Shown piece after piece: positions 1-8,000 of a DNA stretch of 10,199 nucleotides (position 1 is the first letter of the stretch; each line of letters begins with the position of its first letter). Both the position numbers and the translations under genes were made by a program. Source of the stretch: JAWBMQ01 sp038828875. Lineage in GTDB: Archaea > Nanobdellota > Nanobdellia > Woesearchaeales > JAWBMQ01. The stretch is taken from positions 1-10,199 of the forward strand of contig JAWBMQ010000010.1 in the NCBI GenBank assembly GCA_038828875.1, read 5' to 3'. The notes under the pieces were generated by a model. The model had not been told where the DNA came from and did no database searches. It saw only the letters and a program-made list of their open reading frames with translations.

Positions 1-578
1 CAGCAATAAATTTTTCAAGAATAAATTTAGGTTCAAAAAATAGCAATCTAGGTGAATATATAGAATACACTAATAGTTTAGATATAAATCAAATATATGG
101 TAAATTTGGAAAACCAATATATGTTTATTTTTTTAATAGATCAAATATGGTAATTATATCTTCAGTTAATTTTTCTAATAATTCCTTTAAAACAACATAT
201 CCATCGTTTAAAACAATGTTGTTCAATGAAGTGAATAATTTTGTCTTAATTAATGAATCTATTTCACCAGGATATTATTATTTCTCTAATGTAGAATTTT
301 TCCCAGAAATAATCTTCATAAAAAATGTTACTTCAGAGAATATTATTTTAGGATATAGACATCTTTTATTATATGATGATTTTAATTTTAATTTGTTATC
401 TAAAGATCTTATTGAATATGATCGACCATATCTTTATTTAAGAAGAATTTCATCAGAAGGAGAATGGTTAGATAATGATTATTTTGTTACAGGAGTAACC
501 TCTCAAATAATCAAAATAGAAAAGATTACACATTTTGATTTTTTAAGATATATCATAGGGCATGAATCATTAGAATAA
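1..578 (+). CDS. Unrecognised protein, 3' end only (5' end outside window)
   Basis: The reading frame (first full codon at position 3) is open from the left edge to the TAA at 576-578, giving 191 visible residues. The gene therefore begins upstream, and the first in-window ATG at 147 is most likely an internal methionine. Codons before 147 have the same AT-rich, AGA/ATA-using character as those after it. I recognise no family. The visible part has no cysteine and no convincing membrane helix. It is rich in beta-prone aromatic residues (Tyr, Phe, Ile) and contains several N-x-S/T sequons, including INFS, NRS, NFS, NNS, NES and NVT. This would suit an extracellular beta-rich domain, but that is inference. 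The stop lies two bases before the ATG of the following giant gene, so the two are probably co-transcribed and may serve the same surface structure. The lack of cysteines contrasts with its two cysteine-rich neighbours. It could be the C-terminal domain of another large secreted protein. Coding confidence is high; function is unknown. Confidence 0.5.
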   Translation, partial: AINFSRINLGSKNSNLGEYIEYTNSLDINQIYGKFGKPIYVYFFNRSNMVIISSVNFSNNSFKTTYPSFKTMLFNEVNNFVLINESISPGYYYFSNVEFFPEIIFIKNVTSENIILGYRHLLLYDDFNFNLLSKDLIEYDRPYLYLRRISSEGEWLDNDYFVTGVTSQIIKIEKITHFDFLRYIIGHESLE

Positions 579-580
579 AA

Positions 581-667
581 ATGAAAAAATCTCAAGCTAC
601 TTATTTTATTCTTTTTGGAATTGTTATAACTTTTTTTATATTGTTTTCTTCTTATGTAGTTTTTCAG
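581..667 (+). other. Class III-like signal/anchor of the 1457-residue protein
   Basis: Residues 1-29 read as Met-Lys-Lys-Ser-Gln followed by about 22 hydrophobic residues. A basic head, a small residue and Gln placed before the helix is the layout of archaeal prepilin-type signals, with cleavage expected between Ser4 and Gln5. Two points differ from the usual pattern. The residue before the cut is Ser rather than Gly or Ala, and the position five after the cut is Phe rather than the Glu usual in pilins. The segment may be processed, or simply kept as an N-in membrane anchor. Confidence 0.5.
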
Positions 668-3600
668 GGAAAAAAAGAATTATCTCAGAACAAACCTCTT
701 GTTTCGTTGATAGAATCATTAAAGGAGGATCCTTTGAATTCGTATCTAAAAAAATGCAATGATTATGCACTAAGAAAAACACTATTAGATTTCGGAAAAT
801 ATGCATTTTTTCCTAATTTGACATTTAATGAATATAAGGTAGAATATATCACTTCTAGAAATTCGGAATACATAGGAAGAGAAGTTCCAGTGTTGATTTC
901 AAATATTGATAACAATTTAATATATAATCCTCCTTTGTTTCCTTTAAATTCTTTTAATTTAGATCCCTCTACAGTTGATTTATCATTATTAAATGGAATA
1001 AAAAAAAGAGGAGAGGTTCCTTTATTTTATTACGGATTGCCTAATAAAGTTCTTTTTCAACTATCTACAGTAGAAAAGAAGTATGAATTAGTAACTACAA
1101 AGATTCCTTTGCTATTGTTATTGAGTGTTCCTGAAAGTGCAAGACAAGTTTATTCGTTAGTCAAATATCCTGGATTTTTTGTTGATAATACTATTGAATA
1201 TTGGTTTAATAGGAAAGCAGAAAAATATTTCGAAGATTGTTTAGATATACCAACTATAGAAAAACTTACTAATTTTGATTATGATCTTAAAAATATTACA
1301 GCTAAGGTTGTTTTTCAAGAATCGGATACTGTGTTAGTTACACACGTAGAATATTTGATAACATCATTAACTCAGAAGAATCAAATGAAAAAATCTACTG
1401 TAAAGAGTGAAATAAAATTTCCTTTTTTGCAATTATATACTGATATAGCAACAGGACTTGAGAATGAAATAAAAGATATTACGTTCAATTTTAAAAGATA
1501 TTTACAAATTTTAGCAAGAAAATACAATTTAGATTTTTTATCATTTTATGATTCTTATAATTCTGCCTATATTTATGTTCTTTATGGAAAAGAAAAAATA
1601 ATTTCTAATGAAAAATTTTTGCTTCATTTTGCTATTTCTGATAGACCTCCTGTTTTATTTTATGTAGGAGATGCTTTGCTTTTAAATAATCCTTTAAAAA
1701 TAAATTTTAAAGCAGAAACAAACAGTTATTTTACTGTAACTCCAATAGCCATTGATCCAGATGATGGTCCAGTAAGATATCATTATTCTCCTGAAAATTT
1801 ATGTTTAGGAAAGTGTTGGAAATCATCACCTGAAAATTTGTGGATGAATTCTGATTTGTACAATTCTGAATGTGTAGATGTTTCATTTTACCCTTCAAAT
1901 GTAATAGAATTGATAGGAAAGAAACATAGATGTAGTAGAGTTTTTGTAAATACTTTAGATGCATACACTAATTTATCTGAAGAAGGTTCAATTTTAGGTT
2001 TAAACTCTTTTTATGTTTTAGTATATGATGAAAACAGTAAATTGGATTTCCAAAAAGTGAATGTTCTAGTAAGTTCAAAGGATTTTGAGTTTTTGAATGA
2101 AAAAATTTATGATATCTCTGAAAATATAACGTCAACCGAAGATATCTTTTTGTTTAGATTAGGCGGTGGAATTTTAGCAGATAGAATGTTTTCTAAGTTA
2201 AACATTACTTTGAAAAATCTATCTAATTCTATAGAATACAATGAAGAAATTCCTTCATATTTAGTTGAATTAGTTTTGCCTTATGATCTTTCCTATAGAG
2301 CAATAATACAAAATGCTCCTAATAAGCCTTCATTTTTTAATTTATCTATGTTAGGAAAAAAGATTTTGGATATTTCTATATTAGATGATTTAGGAAATGA
2401 AATTATAAAAGATCAGAAAGAAATTGAAATTAAACAATGTTTACCGCATAGATCATATGCATATACTTATCCATTTAATAAGTTAAGTTCAAATTTAAAT
2501 ATTGATAAGACCATTCCAGGTCTAACAAAGGAAGAACTTTCAAATTATTTGTCAAATCATAGTTGTTGTAATGATGATGGAACTTTCAAATCATCATCTG
2601 AGCTTTGTTTTAGCAAAAGCATTTCTGTTTGTGGTTGGGTATTAAATAAAACAAATTCATTAATTAATTTTTTAAATATAGATACGTCATTATTTTCTAG
2701 TTTTAATGTGAATTCAGTAACATCGTCAGAAAAAATATATGAAATTTATAATGTAAATATAAACTCATATTGTTCAGGAAATAGAGGAAATATTTGTAAT
2801 GGAAATACTCAAGAAACTTGGACATTATCTTCGAATTTTAGAGATTCTTCGTTGATTGAACAATGTATTGGATGTGTTTTTGATGGTTCTAACTTTATTT
2901 TACATAATTTTACAGATACAACCTTTGAAGAATGGTTAAAAACTAATCAAGGAATCAATACATATCCTAAAGGAATTTGTAAGCAAAATATCATAACAAA
3001 TTCAATTTTAATTTATAATAATACTCCAATAAATGGTGCATATTTGTATTTATGTAATTTAACTTGTGAAAACGGCATTTGCAACAAACCTAGAGCAAAT
3101 CAGTGTATTAATTCTACGCAATATGATGTTTGTTCTGGAAATATTTTGAATGACTATTATTTTGATGTATCAACAGCATTAAAAAACATAACTATTGCTT
3201 TTGATGAGTTATGTAAAAGTGTGATGCAAATAAATGATGCAGGATCTCTAATTAGTTTAGTTTCAAATCATGGTTATGCTAGAAGCGGTGATTTTTGCTA
3301 TTCTATGCAAAAATTAACTTGTTCTGATTTAGAAAATTTAAGAAATCAATATCCTAAATTAAGTGAAAACATTATTAAAGATAATTTGTGTAATTCTAAA
3401 TATATTAAAGTTAATTGTGCTTTATACAGCTCAATCGATAATGTAAATTATTCAAAAGGATTTGAAAGTGGTAAGGCAATAATTAAAAAATCTGAAATAG
3501 GAAGCAATTGTAAATTTGATTGTAAAGGAGATAATTGTTGTAATGTTGCATCTTATGAATGTAATTCCTCTTCTTTAGGAAATACTCTTAGGTATAATAA

Positions 3601-4954
3601 TAAAGATTTCTATTGTACTTATGATGCATTTAACAATTCTTTCTTGTGGGTTATTAATAAGACTTTTTCTTCAGATCCTTTTGAAAGATTATACTTAAAG
3701 CCCAAAGAATTTTGCTTAGATGGAAGAGATAATGATTTAGATGGAAAAATAGATTATAGAGATGAAGATTGTGTCTATAAACTATGTATAAAAAATAATA
3801 AATTTGGACTAGTTCTTCAAAAATCATCTACAGAATATGATTGTTTTACAGATGGTTTTGTTCAATGGATAACAACATACTCTAGAAATTTATTAGTTTA
3901 TTCAAATTTATCAAATTTTTATTTAGATACTTTTACATTTAATATTTCTAATTTAGAAAATCAACTTCAACTAAGTTATGATAGTGGATTTTTAAATGAT
4001 GTTAAACAATTAAGAAAAGAAAGATATGATAGTAATTTAAGTTTAGTTATTAACCTTGAATTATCATATAACGAAACTAAATTATTTGCTGAAACTAGAA
4101 AAAATATTATAAATATTGATAAAACTTTAATAACCGTTGAAAATGAAATTATTTGTTATAATTTTTCAAATAATAAAAGTGTCCAATGTTCTGATGGTTT
4201 AGCATGTACTAAAGATATTTCCACATATTTAAATAGAGAGCACAGAAAGCATGATGAAATTATTTCTGTATCTGCAGATCATTCAAGAAATGCCTATTTT
4301 TCTGCAGTAAGATCTAAATTTTATAATATTTATCAACAAAATGATTGTAAAGAGATAAAGTTTAAAAATATTTTAGGAAATCTATCTTTTAAATACTCTT
4401 CATATGAAGATTATCATGAGAAACGAAATATATTGATTTTAAAGGATACTGAATCCTCTATGATTCCTTTTGAAGTCATATTGTTTAGATATCAAATGAA
4501 TCATAATTTATCTTTGTGCATTATTTATGATGATTTTATTCCAAAATCAATAGGTGTTATTAATGATACTGGATGCGTTAATGCTACGTATATAATTAAA
4601 AATGAAACGAATAAACTAATATACAATAGAAGATTAAATGTTGTAAGTGAAATACTCGCTACCTCATTAAATGTAGGAGATTATACCATAATAGATATAA
4701 ATAATTTAAAAGATACAGAAATATATGCATATATTCTTCAAGGTAATAATTTGTTTTATTGTGATCAATATTCTTTTGTTGTAAAAAATGAATCTAATAA
4801 ATTTGTTTGTAAAAACGAAATAGGTGAATCAGATTTATCAAAACAATGTTTATCTTACAATTGTAGAGATATATCTCAATGTAAGATATATCAAACTAAT
4901 TCGGAAGGACTTGTGTTTTATAATTGTGAAAGAGTTTTGCCTTCAGGTCCATAA
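581..4954 (+). CDS. Giant cysteine-rich surface protein with class III-like N-terminal signal/anchor (DPANN type)
   Basis: This is a complete 1457-residue protein. ATG 581 is the only sensible start: an in-frame TGA lies at 563-565 and no other start codon intervenes. No clear Shine-Dalgarno precedes it, so translation may be coupled to the upstream gene, whose stop is two bases away. Residues 1-29 form a short basic head (MKKSQ) and one hydrophobic helix, like archaeal class III/pilin-type signals with a Gln after the cleavage point. Residues about 40-330 contain C59 and C220 in contexts resembling an N-terminal domain I associate with Woesearchaeota/Pacearchaeota pilin-like proteins. Residues about 354-499 look cadherin-like (RPP start, IDPDDG near 391-396, final strand ending in VNVLVSS) with an insert holding C408, C412, C431 and C451. 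From about 620 to 1110 the chain is rich in cysteine, including CC pairs at 662-663 and 986-987. A DNDLDG calcium-type loop spans 1050-1055. I count about 48 cysteines and about 30 N-x-S/T sequons in total. There is no C-terminal membrane helix. Likely membrane-tethered, extracellular and disulfide-stabilised. Precise function is unknown; structural or adhesive is inferred. Confidence 0.5.
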   Translation: MKKSQATYFILFGIVITFFILFSSYVVFQGKKELSQNKPLVSLIESLKEDPLNSYLKKCNDYALRKTLLDFGKYAFFPNLTFNEYKVEYITSRNSEYIGREVPVLISNIDNNLIYNPPLFPLNSFNLDPSTVDLSLLNGIKKRGEVPLFYYGLPNKVLFQLSTVEKKYELVTTKIPLLLLLSVPESARQVYSLVKYPGFFVDNTIEYWFNRKAEKYFEDCLDIPTIEKLTNFDYDLKNITAKVVFQESDTVLVTHVEYLITSLTQKNQMKKSTVKSEIKFPFLQLYTDIATGLENEIKDITFNFKRYLQILARKYNLDFLSFYDSYNSAYIYVLYGKEKIISNEKFLLHFAISDRPPVLFYVGDALLLNNPLKINFKAETNSYFTVTPIAIDPDDGPVRYHYSPENLCLGKCWKSSPENLWMNSDLYNSECVDVSFYPSNVIELIGKKHRCSRVFVNTLDAYTNLSEEGSILGLNSFYVLVYDENSKLDFQKVNVLVSSKDFEFLNEKIYDISENITSTEDIFLFRLGGGILADRMFSKLNITLKNLSNSIEYNEEIPSYLVELVLPYDLSYRAIIQNAPNKPSFFNLSMLGKKILDISILDDLGNEIIKDQKEIEIKQCLPHRSYAYTYPFNKLSSNLNIDKTIPGLTKEELSNYLSNHSCCNDDGTFKSSSELCFSKSISVCGWVLNKTNSLINFLNIDTSLFSSFNVNSVTSSEKIYEIYNVNINSYCSGNRGNICNGNTQETWTLSSNFRDSSLIEQCIGCVFDGSNFILHNFTDTTFEEWLKTNQGINTYPKGICKQNIITNSILIYNNTPINGAYLYLCNLTCENGICNKPRANQCINSTQYDVCSGNILNDYYFDVSTALKNITIAFDELCKSVMQINDAGSLISLVSNHGYARSGDFCYSMQKLTCSDLENLRNQYPKLSENIIKDNLCNSKYIKVNCALYSSIDNVNYSKGFESGKAIIKKSEIGSNCKFDCKGDNCCNVASYECNSSSLGNTLRYNNKDFYCTYDAFNNSFLWVINKTFSSDPFERLYLKPKEFCLDGRDNDLDGKIDYRDEDCVYKLCIKNNKFGLVLQKSSTEYDCFTDGFVQWITTYSRNLLVYSNLSNFYLDTFTFNISNLENQLQLSYDSGFLNDVKQLRKERYDSNLSLVINLELSYNETKLFAETRKNIINIDKTLITVENEIICYNFSNNKSVQCSDGLACTKDISTYLNREHRKHDEIISVSADHSRNAYFSAVRSKFYNIYQQNDCKEIKFKNILGNLSFKYSSYEDYHEKRNILILKDTESSMIPFEVILFRYQMNHNLSLCIIYDDFIPKSIGVINDTGCVNATYIIKNETNKLIYNRRLNVVSEILATSLNVGDYTIIDINNLKDTEIYAYILQGNNLFYCDQYSFVVKNESNKFVCKNEIGESDLSKQCLSYNCRDISQCKIYQTNSEGLVFYNCERVLPSGP
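1640..2077 (+). other. Cadherin-like beta-sandwich domain with four-cysteine insert
   Basis: Residues about 354-499 of the 1457-residue protein. The stretch opens with DRPPV, carries IDPDDGPVRY (about 391-400, like the DPDGDxLxY strand of cadherin-like repeats) and closes with FYVLVYDENS and KVNVLVSS, the usual last two strands. Between the acidic motif and the closing strands lies a loop with C408, C412, C431 and C451, probably two disulfides. The acidic residues D392, D394 and D395 could bind calcium. The domain call rests on motif order only. Confidence 0.5.
3713..3772 (+). other. Cys-bracketed DxDxDG calcium-type loop
   Basis: Residues C1045 to C1064 of the 1457-residue protein. Between the two cysteines are DG at 1047-1048, D1050, D1052, D1054-G1055 and D1058-Y1059. 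The D-x-D-x-D-G core matches EF-hand-like and thrombospondin type 3-like calcium loops. The pattern of Cys, DG, DNDxDG, hydrophobic, D-Y, Cys is common in secreted bacterial and archaeal proteins. Calcium binding is inferred from family knowledge. Confidence 0.5.
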
Positions 4955-5002
4955 CTACAAATCAGTAAAAACAAATATTTAAATAAAGGTAAATAATAAA
5001 AA
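4955..5002 (+). promoter_or_regulatory. Short intergenic gap with possible TATA box and weak ribosome site
   Basis: This 48-base gap is the only real intergenic space in the window. It holds TATTTAAATA at 4976-4985, a perfect 10-base palindrome resembling an archaeal TATA box, with an A-rich stretch just upstream (4966-4975) that could act as a BRE. A TATA box centred near 4980 would place the transcript start close to the ATG at 5003, giving a leaderless or very short-leader message. AAAGGT at 4985-4990 is a weak Shine-Dalgarno candidate 12 bases before the ATG; it would be unused if the message is leaderless. No T-run terminator or stem-loop follows the upstream stop, so read-through is also possible. 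In DNA this AT-rich, a TATA match has modest weight. Confidence 0.5.
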
Positions 5003-8000
5003 ATGGTAATGAATTTTGTAAGAAGCGGGTTAATTGTATTTTTAGTTGTATTTTTAAGTATTATTTCGATAGTTTCAATAAATGCGAAATGGTGTGCATA
5101 TTATTCTTCAGAGTATTTAGGTTGTTTTGAATTAAGTGATTGTTCCGCTATTGAAGCTGTAGAGGTTTCTCAAGAAGATTGTGAAGCACCTGTTTGTTGT
5201 GTAGTTAAAGATTCTAGCAATAAAGAATACTATGGAACTGTTTTATCATTAGCTACCCAAAAAACAGAACTTTTTGACGGTGCATGTAAAAATATAAATA
5301 AAATAATTTCAACATATTCTTATGTATCTTCTACTACTTATGAAAATAGTATTTGTCAAAAATTTAATTTGTTAAATAATCCTGGATTTCATGATTTAAG
5401 TTCTTTAGGATGTTTTTTAAATGTACGATTTAGTATAAACGATGAAAAAGGACCATTGTTAGGTACTTTATTGGAGTATTTTCAGATAGAAGAAAACACA
5501 GGGAATATATTATATACCGTAAATAATCAAGTTATATCTTCATCTCAATATTCTTTAAATTATTTTATTCCAAAAAAATGTGATCAAATCAGTAGAACAA
5601 TAAAATTAAAAATAAAAATAACTAAAAGTGGATATGATGATTATTTTCAAGAAATGCAATATACTCTTAGAGAAAATATAGATAAAATAGAGTTATTAGA
5701 TCTTTTTAATGTAGTAATGAAGAAACAAAACAATTGGGAAGTTACTTTTAATTTTCAAGGGATTCCTCCTGATGAACTTAAAGATGGTTTTTTTATAACG
5801 TATGTTATAGGCTCCCAACGAGGACAAGTTTTTGTAAAAAGTGATACTGATTCCGCAACAGCAAAAATTCCAAAACCTTCAGAAATGTATTCAGGCAATG
5901 TTAATTTTGTTGTAAATTTACCTAAATATGCTACGAATTCTTTTTCAGAATATTTTTCCTCAAATATAGATACTTATGTAGTTAACGTTCCTCCTTTTAG
6001 GTTTCTTGATCCAATAACAAAATTAAAAATAATTTTAAGAAAAGGAGATATATCAGGATGTACAGGGTCAATAATTGGAGCAGTATCCACTTCATTTTAT
6101 TATGCCTCCTTTCAATTATTATATAATTCATTATCTGATTCCTTTGAAGCTATTGTTCCTATATATAGTCAAAAATCAATTAGTGATATGACAAGTAATA
6201 ATGAAAAAGAATTTACTGTAAATGTGTTGTGTCGAGAGTTTATGAGTTCTATTACTAGAATACTAGAACCTGTTGAAGAATTAACAATAATTATGCCTAA
6301 ATTAGAAAATAAGTTAGCTGATTGTAGAGTTTCAAGTATTGTTTCAGGATTAGTTAATAAAGAAAGTTTATGTCAAAAGCCATGTAGAAAATATTATACT
6401 TTTAATTGTAGCACAAGTATTTGTTCTTTTTCTAATGAAGATTGGAATTTAGTTAAAAATCAACCACACTTAGGTTTGTGTGATAATGGATTTACTTGTG
6501 ATGCATTGGGTAATTGTGTACCTGTTGATGATTATTGTGAGCATAAAAATTCTGTTTCTGATTGTATAAATGTAAATATTAACGATGGTTTTTATTATTG
6601 TGATGAAACAAATAAAAAAATATTTGTTAATTTAACTAAATTATATAATGATGGAAATTATGATGCTTTTGTTTTTTATTGTCAAAAATGTAGTTTTGAT
6701 AATGAATGTAGAACTTGTAATAATCCAAATTCCGTCTTAGGAAATAAATTAGGAAGAGTTTGCAATGTAACTACAAATTCGATATGTAACGATAGACTTA
6801 TAACAAAAGATGATTTAAACGTTATTGCAGGAGGTAGTGTTCCTAGCATTTATGTATCAAAAAATTTAAATGATGCTAAACAGTATTATGATTATTGTGT
6901 AGCTAATAATTGTGGATTATTGGATTCTGATTGTAATAAAACCTGTGATAGTTTAAGTGATATATTATCAACAGTTTTAGGTGTTTCTTTAGTTTGTGAT
7001 GCAAAAGAAAATTTATCTCAAGTTTTTTTATTTGGTAATTGTTCAAGTTCTTCTTTATTTTGCGGTATTTCAAAAACTTCAATTTGTTTAGGATATCCTG
7101 TTTTGAATATTCCTACTTATGAAAATTATATTTATTTAGTAGAATCTAGAGGGGGTACAATATTAACTAATTTAGGAATTCGGTGTAGTTCAGTTCCAAT
7201 TCCATTATCTTTGCCTGAAATAGGACAAACTAATAAGCCGCTGAAAGAATTGTTATTTGAGGAACTCAATAATCCAGTCAAAGAGGCACTTAACAATAAT
7301 AGAGATTATTTTAATGCTAATAGAAATAAAGTATATGGTGTTTGTTATGGTCAAATCATGCATTTCAATGAAGAAAAATATTGTTGTTTTAATGGGCCCA
7401 GTTTAATTCCTTGTGAAAATCCTTTAGATCTAACAATAAATGTTACGATAAATTATAGTGGTACATTAGATAAAGGAAAAAATTTAGTTTTTAAGATAAA
7501 TGATTTAAATGCTAATTCTGAATTTTTAGTAACTACAAATGATGAGGGTATTGTAAGGATGTTAATTCCTAGACGACATTATAATTTTACCGTGTTACAT
7601 GATCTTTTTAATTATAGCAATAATTTTGATCTTACGAAAGTTCTTGGATCTACATATCCAATAAATATTGTTTTAAACGTGCCAGGAAACTATAGAAAAT
7701 TAGAAGGTACCATTACTCATCTAACAACTGGTTTGAAAAATATAGATGTAAATGTAATTTTTGGTTATTTTAATATGTTTCAATATACAGATAATCAGGG
7801 AAAGTTTAATTTTGGCTATTTCAATTTAAGTTTATTAGAAAATGTTTCTTTCGAAGTAAATCATCAATATTCAAATCCCTTCTTTATAAGAAAAACTATT
7901 CAAAATGTCAATTTTTCAGATTCATCTACAAATCCTTTACCATATATTATAAATTTGAATACAAATGGTAATGTTAATTTATTAGGTTATGTTACTGATA

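Noticed and set aside
536..556. Possible TATA box before the 1457-residue gene
   Set aside because: The T/A-rich stretch lies inside the coding end of the first gene and is no more TATA-like than many other places in this DNA. The two-base gap favours co-transcription.
147..578. Start of the first gene at ATG 147
   Set aside because: The same frame stays open to the left edge with the same codon habits, and no ribosome site precedes 147. It is better read as an internal methionine.
1731..1964. Minus-strand open frame of 77 codons
   Set aside because: It lies wholly inside the plus-strand 1457-residue gene, over its cadherin-like region. It has no credible domain and is typical of antisense shadows in AT-rich coding DNA.
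5078..5095. Lipoprotein signal in the third gene
   Set aside because: The residues before C31 are Ala-Lys-Trp, which do not fit a lipobox. Ordinary Sec cleavage after Ala28 is more likely.
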